A stretch of 47,422 nt of DNA from Ruminiclostridium cellobioparum subsp. termitidis CT1112 (GCF_000350485.1 NZ_AORV01000009.1:1-47422), one strand, 5' to 3'; positions 34,448-43,000 are shown, numbered from the stretch's first letter. Made by a program: numbers and translations. The notes: generated by a model from the letters alone, not told the origin.

Positions 34448-34473
34448 CTTGACGTTATGTTGTCAGGTTATAT
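34442..34473. promoter_or_regulatory. Operator 2 upstream of the SDR gene
   Basis: ATATAACTTGAC (34442-34453) and GTCAGGTTATAT (34462-34473) form a dyad with one mismatch. It shares TTATG(T/A)TGTCAGGTT-type sequence and spacing with the dyad at 33468-33510. It overlaps the stop codon of the WYL regulator and ends 44 bases before the SDR ATG, a good place to control the SDR/SnoaL genes. Confidence 0.6.
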
Positions 34474-34517
34474 CCGCTATAGTTAACTTGTAATCTATTT
34501 CAAGGAGGTAACAAACC

Positions 34518-35318
34518 ATGGAAAATAGTCCGCACTTATTGGGTACAAACAAGGAACTTGAAGGCAAACGTATACTCGTAACAGGTGGAACCAGAGGCAT
34601 CGGCCGGTCTGTAGTTTTGCGGCTGCATAACGCAGGAGCAAAAGTAACAGCGGCAGCCAGAACTGCACCTCAGGATTTACCGGACAATGTCGAATTCATC
34701 CAGGCTGATGTCAGCAAACCGGAAGGGACGGAAAAAATCATCCGTGAAACCTTTGAAAAGTTGGGCGGGCTGGATATTCTGATCAATAATGTAGGCGGTT
34801 CCTCCACATCTACCGCAGGAGCTTTGGCGTTATCCGACGAGGATTGGCTGACCACATTTAATGCAAATCTTTTTTCCGCCGTCGGCCTGGACCGGGGTTT
34901 CCTGCCTTACATGATCAAGCAGCGCAGCGGTGTCATCGTTCATATTTCATCCATCCAGCGTAAGCTTCCCGGGAATATGACCATGGCATATTCGGCTGCA
35001 AAAGCAGCATTGACAAATTACAGCAAAAACCTGGCAACAGTGTTCGGCCCGGACGGAATCCGCATAAACACTGTTGCACCGGGATTTACCGAAACTGAAG
35101 CAGCCGAACGTCTCATTGAAAGGATGGCACAAAATTCAAACTGCGGCTATGATACCGCCCGCAGGCAATTAATGGAGCAAATCGGAGGTATACCTCTGGG
35201 GCGGCCTGCAAGACCTGAAGAAGTAGCAGAACTTGTAGCATTTCTTGTATCAAACAGGGCATCCTATATCACCGGATGCGAATACCTGATTGACGGCGGC
35301 ACAGTCCGGACCATCTAA
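34518..35318 (+). CDS. Short-chain dehydrogenase/reductase (SDR)
   Basis: This 266-residue classical SDR has TGGTRGIG (22-29) for NAD(P) binding, NNVGG (90-94), catalytic Ser in HISS, Tyr158 and Lys162 in YSAAK, and a C-terminal YLIDGG. The substrate cannot be told from sequence. The start has AAGGAGG at a normal distance. It is followed after 25 bases by a SnoaL-like protein and is preceded by a WYL regulator with matching operators, a combination often seen in small detoxification operons. Confidence 0.93.
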   Translation: MENSPHLLGTNKELEGKRILVTGGTRGIGRSVVLRLHNAGAKVTAAARTAPQDLPDNVEFIQADVSKPEGTEKIIRETFEKLGGLDILINNVGGSSTSTAGALALSDEDWLTTFNANLFSAVGLDRGFLPYMIKQRSGVIVHISSIQRKLPGNMTMAYSAAKAALTNYSKNLATVFGPDGIRINTVAPGFTETEAAERLIERMAQNSNCGYDTARRQLMEQIGGIPLGRPARPEEVAELVAFLVSNRASYITGCEYLIDGGTVRTI

Positions 35319-35343
35319 AACGTTAATTAAAAGGAGAAGAAAA

Positions 35344-35688
35344 ATGGATATTAATAATATTCCTCAAATAATAAATGATTTTATTACTGCATCAAACAAA
35401 CCTGATCCTGCTGCCTATGTAAACTGTTTTTCAGATGACGCAACTGTTATTGATGAAGGACAGACCAGAACCGGTAAGACAGCCATTAAAAACTGGAGTG
35501 ACGTTTACCACTTCGCAGCCAATGTAACACTTGAGCCACGGGCTGTAAAACAAAGCGACAATGGAATTACAGTCACCTGCAAACTTGATGGTGATTATGA
35601 CAAGACCGGCCTGCCCGACCCGCTCCTACTGGACTACCATTTCAGTATTTGTGCCGGAAAAATCACCAGACTCTGGATATCCTGTTAA
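35344..35688 (+). CDS. SnoaL-like (NTF2 fold) protein
   Basis: This 114-residue protein fits the SnoaL/NTF2 cone fold: an N-terminal helix (IINDFITASN), the pattern DPAAYVNCFSDDATVIDEGQTRTGKTAIKNW and beta strands to the end. Members include polyketide cyclases, isomerases and many small proteins co-encoded with SDRs. The ATG at 35344 has an AAGGAG site; an upstream frame opening at 35290 would overlap the SDR gene. It forms an operon with the SDR. Confidence 0.85.
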   Translation: MDINNIPQIINDFITASNKPDPAAYVNCFSDDATVIDEGQTRTGKTAIKNWSDVYHFAANVTLEPRAVKQSDNGITVTCKLDGDYDKTGLPDPLLLDYHFSICAGKITRLWISC

Positions 35689-35718
35689 GTTTGTATCATG
35701 GCTGAATATTTCTTCAAA

Positions 35719-35801
35719 ATGACACAGTGTCATCTTGACACTATCCTTTTTCCATGATAAATTATTCTTAAGATGACACCATGTCATTTTAAGAATAATT
35801 T
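35719..35801 (+). promoter_or_regulatory. Promoter flanked by two TetR-type operators
   Basis: ATGACAC-A-GTGTCAT (35719-35733) and ATGACAC-C-ATGTCAT (35773-35787) flank TTGACA (35735-35740) with a weaker -10 (TAAATT) 17 bases on. The second operator is itself embedded in a longer dyad, AAATTATTCTTAA/TTAAGAATAATTT (35759-35801). The layout strongly suggests autorepression by the TetR protein encoded 18 bases downstream. Confidence 0.75.
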
Positions 35802-35818
35802 ACACAAGAGGAGCTAAT

Positions 35819-36472
35819 ATGCCAAAAGTTCATGAGGATTATGCTGCAAATAAAAGAAATTTTATCATCAAATGTGCAAATGAAGCATTCCTGGAAAAAC
35901 CGCTCTATCAGATCACAATGAGGGATATTATTGTAAAGACCGGCTTCAGCCAGGGCACCATATACCGTTATTATTCAAATGTCGATGAGATTTTTTTGGA
36001 CTCGGTCAATCGGAGCACACCGCCAGACGTGCTGGAAACCGCCATAGGACATTTGTTCAGCCTAGATAAAAAAGAAGCTGATATTGTTTTTGAAAGCATT
36101 AATGCTATGGGTGATTACATAAAGAAACTGCAAAATACCGTAGGAGGAAAAATACTCTTTGGAATACTTGTGCTGTATGCCTTCGACCAACAAAAAAAAG
36201 AGTCGGTATTGCAAAGGCTGATTTTCAGGCAAAGTCTTGACAATGCCCAAAGCCGTATTATCGGATATATACGGCAAAACATTGAGAAAGGCGTATTTAA
36301 GCCAATCATACCACTGGAAGAAATCATCCGTTTCACGCAGGCAGCTGTTGACGGGATATCCACCGATACGGCCATACAGTCCATTGAAGACCGAAGTGAG
36401 ACATACATTTCAGAAATGTTCGCAACACTTGCAAAAGCCATCCTATATTTTTTGGGTACAGCGGAGGAATAA
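35819..36472 (+). CDS. TetR family transcriptional repressor
   Basis: This 217-residue protein has an N-terminal TetR helix-turn-helix (about 12-58; YQITMRDIIVKTGFSQGTIYRYYSN) and an all-helical ligand domain. AGGAG precedes the ATG. Two near-identical palindromes flank its promoter. The CPBP-family membrane protein gene begins 4 bases after its stop codon, so repressor and protease homologue are one operon under the repressor's control. Confidence 0.92.
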   Translation: MPKVHEDYAANKRNFIIKCANEAFLEKPLYQITMRDIIVKTGFSQGTIYRYYSNVDEIFLDSVNRSTPPDVLETAIGHLFSLDKKEADIVFESINAMGDYIKKLQNTVGGKILFGILVLYAFDQQKKESVLQRLIFRQSLDNAQSRIIGYIRQNIEKGVFKPIIPLEEIIRFTQAAVDGISTDTAIQSIEDRSETYISEMFATLAKAILYFLGTAEE

Positions 36473-36475
36473 ACT

Positions 36476-37285
36476 ATGTATAAAAATAAAGAACAAAACG
36501 GTATCCTGCAATATCTTATGCTCACCTTTTTAATTGCATGGGGTACGGAAGCTGCCATCATAGCCGGAGAAAGGCTGGAAATATTAAAGGGTGCGGCAGG
36601 TACGGCCCTGATCTTTTTGCTCATAGGTTTCGGTGCGGGTTTTGCACCCGCCTATGCGGTTTGTATTCTCTTAAAAAAGCAGGGGAAGGTAAAAGGCTTT
36701 AAGGATATTTTCAGGCTCATCCTGCATACCCCAAATATCAAACAAGCAATATGGATAACAGCAATCTTCCTTGCAAGCCAGCTCTTGGTCAATGCTGCCA
36801 GTGAGGAGTACACAGGCAATCCCTGGTATCTTTTTATTCTTCTCCTCCCTGTCATGGTCATAGGCGGCGGAGTCGAAGAGCTTGGCTGGCGCGGTTTCCT
36901 GCAGCCACAGCTGGAAAAAAGGTTTCCCTTTGCCCTATCGGCATTAATAACAGGCGTCATTTGGGGCTGTTGGCATCTGCCTCTCTGGTTTGTCCAAACC
37001 TCCAACCAATCCGTCATGAATTTTCCGTCATTTTTATTATATTGCATCACATTCGGCTTCGTCCTGGGTCTGCTTTACTGGCTGACAAAATCAATATTTG
37101 CCTGTGTATTGCTGCACGCCTGGGGAAATTTGCTGCAGGGCATGTTCACACGCAGTGCCCTTACCCATCCTGTCAGCATAAAAATGGCCGTCCTTTGGGG
37201 ATCGGAAATTCTCATGGCAATCATAGTTTCCATGCTCATAACACGTTTAAAAAAGGAGAGGACAATTATTAATACATATAAATAA
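36476..37285 (+). CDS. CPBP family intramembrane metalloprotease
   Basis: This 269-residue membrane protein has about seven to eight helices and the CPBP/Rce1 active-site blocks: EELGWRGFLQP (Glu134-Glu135), a His in WHLPLW (His167) and His214 in HAWGN. Family members cleave membrane peptides in bacteriocin immunity, peptide maturation or signalling. It is cotranscribed with a TetR repressor, and no bacteriocin gene is visible nearby. It is convergent with a diguanylate cyclase gene; the short gap (37286-37340) shows no clear terminator. Confidence 0.9.
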   Translation: MYKNKEQNGILQYLMLTFLIAWGTEAAIIAGERLEILKGAAGTALIFLLIGFGAGFAPAYAVCILLKKQGKVKGFKDIFRLILHTPNIKQAIWITAIFLASQLLVNAASEEYTGNPWYLFILLLPVMVIGGGVEELGWRGFLQPQLEKRFPFALSALITGVIWGCWHLPLWFVQTSNQSVMNFPSFLLYCITFGFVLGLLYWLTKSIFACVLLHAWGNLLQGMFTRSALTHPVSIKMAVLWGSEILMAIIVSMLITRLKKERTIINTYK

Positions 37286-37340
37286 GAATTGTTCACATTA
37301 ACCGGCCATTTACAAATAATTAAATAACCAAATGGTTAAA

Positions 37341-38918
37341 TCATAAAATTAAATTTACCTGATTGCGGCCATTGGTCTTGGAGATATACAATGCTTCATC
37401 GGCGCGCTTCAGTACATCGCTGTAATCAGTGTCGGTTTCTTTAAAAAATGTGAAACCTATGGATAGAGCAGGATTAATTTCATTATTTTCAGCTGAAATT
37501 TTTAGTGAAGATACCACAGATAATATTTTCCTACCGTACTCAAGCGCATTTTCCTGCTGCAGCCCGTAAAGAATTATCACAAATTCGTCTCCGCCCCACC
37601 GGATAAGCTTGTCAGAGCTTCTAATAACCCGGTAAATTGCCTTTACGATTTCTATTAAAACCAAATCTCCTGAAGCATGCCCATGTTTATCGTTTATATG
37701 CTTAAAATTATCGATATCTAACATCATTATGCCGGGATTGGAACCGTTCCTCTTATACTCCCTGAATGCGCGGATCAAGTCACTTGTTCCGCTCTTACGG
37801 CTGGCTGACTTTGTAAGAGAGTCCTGGTTGATTTCAGATTCCAGTATTTTCCTGGAATGCCGGTGATACAACTTTTCAATCAATACAATCAAGGAATAGC
37901 TCAGAAACAGTATTATGACGAATAAAAAAACCAGTACCAGCGTAAGTCTTGATGCAAGCGCCCTGCTTTTTTCATTGGTCTGGTCTACATATGACTGAAG
38001 ATCATTCAAATAGATCCCCATGTCAATAACCCAGTTATATTCCCTGTACAGCTTGGCATACGCTAATTTCTTGGAAACAGCATCCCTGTCAGGCTCCTTG
38101 AAATAGTAGGAAAAAAACAGCTCCCCGTCTTTATTAACCCCTTGAAGTTCGGTTAAATAAGGGAAATTGCCCTTTCCGTCGGTCATATCAGTGGACAGAT
38201 ACATACCTTCCGTTTCGGGCAGATTCGGATGAACCCTTCTGATGGCATAATTTTTGCCGCCATTATAATTTATGATCTCATTAATCCAGATATAAGAATT
38301 ATCATCAAATTTTAAATTTCTGATTGTGTCGGATATTTCAGACTTGACAAGCTCATCGATATAGTTTTTGCTTATGCCGAAAACAACCGTTTCATCCCCC
38401 TGGGTAACAACCTCATATGAAGATAAACCGGATATAACATTATTAAACGTAACCTTTTCCGGAGCATCAGCCAGATTTTTTGAAATGTAAATCACTTTAT
38501 TTTCTTTGTTGTTCCAAAGCAGTACTGTCCAAAATTCGTAATCTGAATTATCACTGAAGAAGCTGATAGCAAAGTCCTTAAAATTCAAATCGGTATGTGT
38601 TGTTTTTACATTGATAATAGCCGACGTATTCTTTACCAGTTTTTCGGTATACCTGGTCTTGGCTCTTCTTTCAGCGTCAATTTCGGAAATCAGGTTATTT
38701 ACAGTATCTTTCATGAAATCCTTCCTCAGGTCCAGAATAGTTTCCCGGGTCTTGTCTATATAAACATCGCTGACTTTATTGATTGAAAATAAATAAAAGT
38801 AAACCACAACAAAACAGGTAATTCCTGCGATTATCAGTGAGATAACTGTATATTTGAGCTTTATAATATGTGCCTCCTTAATCGTATATTTCCTTGAGAT
38901 TATGGGGGAAGAAGTCAA
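37341..38918 (-). CDS. Membrane diguanylate cyclase (Cache sensor + GGDEF)
   Basis: This protein of about 525 residues makes cyclic di-GMP. It has an N-terminal helix (LKYTVISLIIAGITCFVVV), an extracellular Cache-type sensor containing NSYIWINEI and YYFKEP, a second helix (LVLVFLFVIILFLSYSLI) and a GGDEF domain with intact RWGGDEF. RSSD lies five residues before GGDEF, the allosteric inhibition site. The frame opens at a TTG at 38918 without a ribosome site. AAGGAGG lies at 38873-38879, with in-frame ATT (38867) and ATA (38864) at 5 and 8 bases, so translation may begin at a rare codon there. No EAL domain is present. Confidence 0.9.
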   Translation of the reverse strand: MTSSPIISRKYTIKEAHIIKLKYTVISLIIAGITCFVVVYFYLFSINKVSDVYIDKTRETILDLRKDFMKDTVNNLISEIDAERRAKTRYTEKLVKNTSAIINVKTTHTDLNFKDFAISFFSDNSDYEFWTVLLWNNKENKVIYISKNLADAPEKVTFNNVISGLSSYEVVTQGDETVVFGISKNYIDELVKSEISDTIRNLKFDDNSYIWINEIINYNGGKNYAIRRVHPNLPETEGMYLSTDMTDGKGNFPYLTELQGVNKDGELFFSYYFKEPDRDAVSKKLAYAKLYREYNWVIDMGIYLNDLQSYVDQTNEKSRALASRLTLVLVFLFVIILFLSYSLIVLIEKLYHRHSRKILESEINQDSLTKSASRKSGTSDLIRAFREYKRNGSNPGIMMLDIDNFKHINDKHGHASGDLVLIEIVKAIYRVIRSSDKLIRWGGDEFVIILYGLQQENALEYGRKILSVVSSLKISAENNEINPALSIGFTFFKETDTDYSDVLKRADEALYISKTNGRNQVNLIL

Positions 38919-39052
38919 CCAATGAGGCTAAAGATCAACCTCCTGGTTCTGCTATTATAACATATTTCGACAATATTAGCCAGATTCGCAGCCTTAAAGT
39001 CAACATACCGGAATTAGCCACATATGACAGATATTATTAATTTTTATACCCG

Positions 39053-39082
39053 TTAACAAAATTTTGTGATATATTTTATAAT
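39053..39082 (+). promoter_or_regulatory. Promoter upstream of the deacetylase gene
   Basis: TTAACA (39053-39058) and TATAAT (39077-39082) are 18 bases apart, placing the start about 53 bases before the deacetylase ATG. The surrounding 223-base gap (38919-39141) is AT-rich and shows no other feature. Confidence 0.5.
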
Positions 39083-39141
39083 TAGTTTTAAAATATAATT
39101 ATAAAGTCAAAATGAAGTCAAAAAACAGACAGGAGAATACT

Positions 39142-39891
39142 ATGTCATTCACCACCTTACTATACCACGAAATCCGGGAGAGCCGGATGCACCGTCCGGA
39201 ACAGGCTTCTCCAATTGAGGTGAAGCAGGATTACAGGGACAATTTGCCCCCTCCGCTCTTCGTCACCCTGAAGAATTTCCTCGCCCAGATGGAGTATTTG
39301 CATGAAAACGGCTTTCATACTTTAACACTCTCTGAAATAAAGGATTATTATTACAGGGGAGCCGGACTGCCGGAAAAATCCGTATTGCTTACCTTTGACG
39401 ACTGCTACCAGTCAGTGGGACTTTACGCATATCCCACATTAAAAAAGTATGGGTTTCATGCCGTTGCCTTTGTAGTTACCGGCTGGCTCAATACACAAAG
39501 AAAACCTTTCGATCCGGAGAAATCCATTTGTCTTACCGTAAAAGAACTGGAGGAAATGTCCAATATTTTTGAATATGCAAACCATACCGACCAATTTCAC
39601 ACCAGAACCGGAACCACAGTCAGCAGGATGCTGGAAGCAGATCAGGAGAAAACCTCCGAAGACCTGGACCGCTGCAATGCCAGTCCTCTCGTGGGTGCAA
39701 AGGATGTCTTTGCATATCCCTTCGGCCTGTATTCCGATCTGAATGTGGCCCTGCTTAAAAATAAAGGGTTCAAGCTTGCTTTTACCACTGAGGGTGGCAG
39801 CAATACCAAGGATACCCCTCCACTGCTTCTCAAGCGGAATGTCATACCCTATTCCATGGATATGGAAACCTTCAGAGGCATCACAGGGTGA
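39142..39891 (+). CDS. Polysaccharide deacetylase family protein
   Basis: This protein of about 249 residues has the NodB-type fold: LLYHEI near the start, TFDD (84-87, metal/catalytic Asp), a HTDQFH block (148-153) supplying the metal His residues, and FAYPFG. Such enzymes remove N- or O-acetyl groups from chitin, peptidoglycan or exopolysaccharides. There is no signal peptide, unusual for cell-wall deacetylases, so the substrate may be cytoplasmic. The ATG at 39142 has an AGGAG site. It is followed after 88 bases by a binding lipoprotein on the same strand. Confidence 0.85.
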   Translation: MSFTTLLYHEIRESRMHRPEQASPIEVKQDYRDNLPPPLFVTLKNFLAQMEYLHENGFHTLTLSEIKDYYYRGAGLPEKSVLLTFDDCYQSVGLYAYPTLKKYGFHAVAFVVTGWLNTQRKPFDPEKSICLTVKELEEMSNIFEYANHTDQFHTRTGTTVSRMLEADQEKTSEDLDRCNASPLVGAKDVFAYPFGLYSDLNVALLKNKGFKLAFTTEGGSNTKDTPPLLLKRNVIPYSMDMETFRGITG

Positions 39892-39979
39892 CGGAAGCAT
39901 TCCCCCCGGCCGCATCAGAGTTGAAGCCGCGGATATAACATTAAGCATTTAATATAAATAAAAGAGAGGAACATAAAAT

Positions 39980-40951
39980 ATGAAAAAATCAATCATAATA
40001 TTCGCATTATTAATGGGAATTCTATTCATGCCCTCATGCTCGAAGGCCGGCAATAATGCCGGGAATTCATCCGAATCCTCGGCCACCGGCAGTCAAGCGC
40101 CCAGCGGGCAGGAATTGAAAGTAGGCATCCTGCCTGCCGAGTCGGCCATTCCCATCATTCTTGCAAAGGAAAAGGGCTTCTTTGACCAGGCCGGACTAAA
40201 GGTATCCATCAAGTCCTTTTCTTCTCCAAATGACCGTAATGTAGCGGTTCAGGCCAAAGAGCTGGATGGGGCCATAGGCGATGTCATGACCGGCGCAGCC
40301 TTTGTAGATAAGGGCATTGCCATGAAAATCACATCGGATATCAGTGAAGACTTTAAAATATTATCCTCCCCCGGTTCCAAGATTGAGAAAATGGAAGAGT
40401 TAAAGGGCAAACGGATTTCTCTTGTACGGAACTTTCTCCTGGAATATATCATGGACCAGTTTGCGGAAAAAGACGGATTTGATTATCAGATCGTTGAAAT
40501 ACCTTCCTTTGCTGGAAGGGCCGAAGCTCTCATGTCCGATCAGATTGACGGAGTCGTTTATACAGAACCGCAGGCAGGCATGCTTGTAAAACAGGGTGCG
40601 CATCTGCTGGGAAGTTCAAAAAAAGCAGGAATCAAAGGCGGTACCCTGCTGTTCACAGATACCGTGATTTCCGGCCGTCCCGGGGACATAAAAAGATTCT
40701 ATCAGGCTTACAACAAGGCCATTGATTACATGAACGACACCGATGTGAAGGAATACAGCTCCATCCTGAAAAATTACCAGTTCCCCGAAGCAATCGGAGA
40801 TTACCTCTCCAATCTGTCCGGGAAGTTCACTCATGCAGGAACCATCAGTGAAGACCAGTTTGATAATATCATCAAATGGACTAAAGACAAGGGGCTGACA
40901 GGCAAGCTCTATACCTATGATGAATTAACCGACTTCTCGTTTATAAAATAG
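39980..40951 (+). CDS. SsuA/TauA/ThiY-like ABC substrate-binding lipoprotein
   Basis: This 323-residue lipoprotein (lipobox FMPSC, Cys20) has the NMT1/SsuA-type fold: VGILPAESAIPIILAKEKGFF, then DGAIGDVMTGAAF, LKGKRISLV and DGVVYTEPQA. The family binds sulfonates, nitrate or thiamine precursors; the ligand here is unknown. Its likely permease and ATPase are encoded on the other strand just beyond the R2 repeat, a convergent and unusual arrangement. AGAGAGG precedes the ATG. Confidence 0.88.
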   Translation: MKKSIIIFALLMGILFMPSCSKAGNNAGNSSESSATGSQAPSGQELKVGILPAESAIPIILAKEKGFFDQAGLKVSIKSFSSPNDRNVAVQAKELDGAIGDVMTGAAFVDKGIAMKITSDISEDFKILSSPGSKIEKMEELKGKRISLVRNFLLEYIMDQFAEKDGFDYQIVEIPSFAGRAEALMSDQIDGVVYTEPQAGMLVKQGAHLLGSSKKAGIKGGTLLFTDTVISGRPGDIKRFYQAYNKAIDYMNDTDVKEYSSILKNYQFPEAIGDYLSNLSGKFTHAGTISEDQFDNIIKWTKDKGLTGKLYTYDELTDFSFIK

Positions 40952-41015
40952 TATTAACTTAACGTGTTGTATTAATTGGTTAATCAATATTACCAGTAAA
41001 AATTTATTGATTTTA

Positions 41016-41258
41016 TATCGGTACTTCCGTGCTAACCTCAAGCAATGGCTGCACACAAAGCGCTTACTTGAAATAGTACGGTTCACAACAAGTATTTTCT
41101 TGCCGTCGCAGCGACTCGACCATCCGGGTCTCGTGTGCTGCTCAAAGTGACCTCCTGTCACTTTGTCGGCTAAAATACTTGTTGTTTACCTACAAATTTC
41201 AGCAAGCACTTTTTACCGTGCCATCCATTGCTTGAAGTTGCACTCGCGTGCCGGTATA
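41016..41258 (+). repeat. Palindromic foldback repeat, copy R2, with three-way-junction core
   Basis: This element nearly fills the 363-base gap between convergent genes. Its ends are inverted copies (GCTAACCTCAAGCAATGG against CCATTGCTTGAAGTTGC), and the inner arms AACAAGTATTTT and AAAATACTTGTT pair perfectly. The 69-nt centre (41102-41170) matches the core of the repeat at 4838-5066 on the opposite strand. In it GCCG/CGGC closes two hairpins, one with loop CTCCT on stem AAAGTGAC/GTCACTTT and one with stem GACC/GGTC. The bases outside the element show nothing further. Confidence 0.82.
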
Positions 41259-41314
41259 ATCAGCATAACTTACCTAACCACAAAGTTGAGAGTTAATTCA
41301 ATCAGTACAGCACG

Positions 41315-42067
41315 TTATTTCATACGCTTCAGCCAGGGAGCACAGGCTGCTTCCAGCCGGTCCAGCAGCTTAAAGAGCACTATTCCCACAAGGCCAAGGG
41401 CCAGAATGCCGCTGAACATCTGCACATAATCCATCTTTGTCCATGCGCTCAGGATGTAATAGCCGATCCCGTATACCGTTGCATAATTCTCGGCAAAAAA
41501 TAGCGAAGCCAGCGATATTCCGATACTTATCCGCAATCCTCCGAATATATGGGGGAGGATTGCCGGCAGAATCAGATACCGGTACTTCCGGCCCGCCGGT
41601 GCACAGAAGCTCTCCATTACCTTGAAATACAACGGAGGAATGTGCTCCACTCCATCCCGAACCGACAGTATGATCTGGAATATGATAATAAAAATCACAA
41701 GAATTATCTTGGACGTATTTCCAAGGCCGAACAACAGCATGAAAACCGGCAGAAAGGCAACCTTAGGTACCGGATAGATAAAATACAGTAAAGGTGAGAA
41801 CAATCTCTTGCAGGTTTTATTCACACCAAGAACGATTCCGGCCGGAACCCCAAGAAGCATGGAAACGCCCACAGCTGCGGCCACTCTCAGTATGCTGGCG
41901 GCACAGTGTCTGAGCAATTGGCCGGGTACTGTCAGAATATAGGCCACAGTTTCAACCGGGGACGGTATGGTGCGGGTTTTCAAAAGCAGGTGAAGAAGCT
42001 CCCAAAGGATGAGAAAGCTTAAAAAACCTGCCAGCTGGCTCTGAGTTAATCTTTTTATATCCTTCAT
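41315..42067 (-). CDS. ABC transporter permease, SsuC/TauC/ThiX type
   Basis: This permease of about 250 residues has six membrane helices, with IPSPVETV near the start and the coupling region FKVMESFCAPAGRKYRYLILPAILP. It pairs with the ATPase gene directly upstream; the ATPase stop codon is 3 bases before this ATG, and GGAG lies 8 bases ahead within the ATPase gene. With the binding protein on the opposite strand it completes a three-part importer. An ATG at 42109 would overlap the ATPase gene further and lacks support. Confidence 0.9.
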   Translation of the reverse strand: MKDIKRLTQSQLAGFLSFLILWELLHLLLKTRTIPSPVETVAYILTVPGQLLRHCAASILRVAAAVGVSMLLGVPAGIVLGVNKTCKRLFSPLLYFIYPVPKVAFLPVFMLLFGLGNTSKIILVIFIIIFQIILSVRDGVEHIPPLYFKVMESFCAPAGRKYRYLILPAILPHIFGGLRISIGISLASLFFAENYATVYGIGYYILSAWTKMDYVQMFSGILALGLVGIVLFKLLDRLEAACAPWLKRMK

Positions 42068-42069
42068 GG

Positions 42070-42804
42070 TCACATCTCCATCTTTAGCAGCTTTCTGAGC
42101 TTGATGCACTGGTCATAAAAGCCCAGCTCTTCTCTCGCGTTCTTTACCGAATAATAGGGGTTGTCCATCTGTGAGACAGTTCCATCCCCGTTCATCAGAA
42201 GAATGTGCTGTCCCAGCATAACGGCCTCTTCAATATCGTGGGTGACAAACAGCAGTGTCGCCGTCCGTTTTTGCTGTTCTCTTATTATTATGCCCTGCAG
42301 CTCCTCCTTTGTCATTGCATCAAGTGCAGAGGTGGGTTCATCCATCAGGAGCAGATCCGGTTCTCCGATCAAAGTCCTTGCCAGAGCCACCCGCTGCCGC
42401 TCACCTCCGCTCAGTTCTTGCGGATACTTGTCCTTATGGCCTTCCAGCCGCATCTCAACAAGCAGTTCCATTACGGCAGCCTCCAGACTGTCTGTCCGTC
42501 CCTTTATTTTCAACGGCATTGAAACTGCATCCTCTACGGTCTGCCAGGGAAACAGCCCCAAATCCTGAAACAGGAAGGCAGTTTCGCTCCTGGGAGCCCT
42601 GACTTCCGCCCCATTGACGGTCACTGTTCCCCCATCAGGCTTTAAAAATCCTGCAATGAGGTTCAGAATGGTACTTTTCCCCGAACCCGACTTACCGATC
42701 AAAGCATAGGAACCTCCAGCTTCCAGTGTCAGGCAAACATTGCTGAGTATCTCCCGCTTTCCATAGGAGAAGAATACCCGATCCATTATAATAAAATCTT
42801 TCAT
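42070..42804 (-). CDS. ABC transporter ATPase, SsuB/TauB/ThiZ type
   Basis: This nucleotide-binding subunit of about 244 residues has Walker A GKSGSGKST, the Q loop in FLFQDLGLFPWQ, signature LSGGERQR, Walker [13 protein letters not shown] and the switch THDIEEAV. The frame is open back to 42966, but codons beyond 42825 run through a foldback repeat and do not resemble the family. ATG 42804 has an AAGGAA site, so I use that; ATG 42825 coincides with the repeat edge. Confidence 0.92.
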   Translation of the reverse strand: MKDFIIMDRVFFSYGKREILSNVCLTLEAGGSYALIGKSGSGKSTILNLIAGFLKPDGGTVTVNGAEVRAPRSETAFLFQDLGLFPWQTVEDAVSMPLKIKGRTDSLEAAVMELLVEMRLEGHKDKYPQELSGGERQRVALARTLIGEPDLLLMDEPTSALDAMTKEELQGIIIREQQKRTATLLFVTHDIEEAVMLGQHILLMNGDGTVSQMDNPYYSVKNAREELGFYDQCIKLRKLLKMEM

Positions 42805-42824
42805 ATATTTTAATTCCTTATACA

Positions 42825-43000
42825 TACCCTCTATTGACAAAGTACAACACGCCTCACGTCGGTGATTTTTGAGCGAGAGAATTTGGCTTGCGGCAAGGCA
42901 AAGACGTGCAGTAAGGCTTTGTGCCTTCCAAGCGGCTTCAACGCAGCCGCAGGGCAAATTAACCACTCAAAAACGTATCGTACATTGTCAATAAGGGGTA
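42825..43000. repeat. 176-bp foldback element R4 with 21-bp terminal inverted repeats
   Basis: Its ends TACCC(T/C)(C/T)TATTGACAA and the reverse complement match over 21 bases with few differences (42825-42845 and 42980-43000). The rest is an imperfect palindrome with an inner hairpin GCGGCT/AGCCGC. It is unrelated in sequence to R1-R3. It lies directly upstream of the ABC ATPase gene and carries inward-facing TTGACA boxes at both ends. No transposase is present, so it is MITE-like. Confidence 0.7.

Noticed and set aside
37309-37341. TAACC-AAAT-GGTTA palindrome as terminator between the CPBP and GGDEF genes
   Set aside because: The stem is only five pairs, AT-rich, with no T run.
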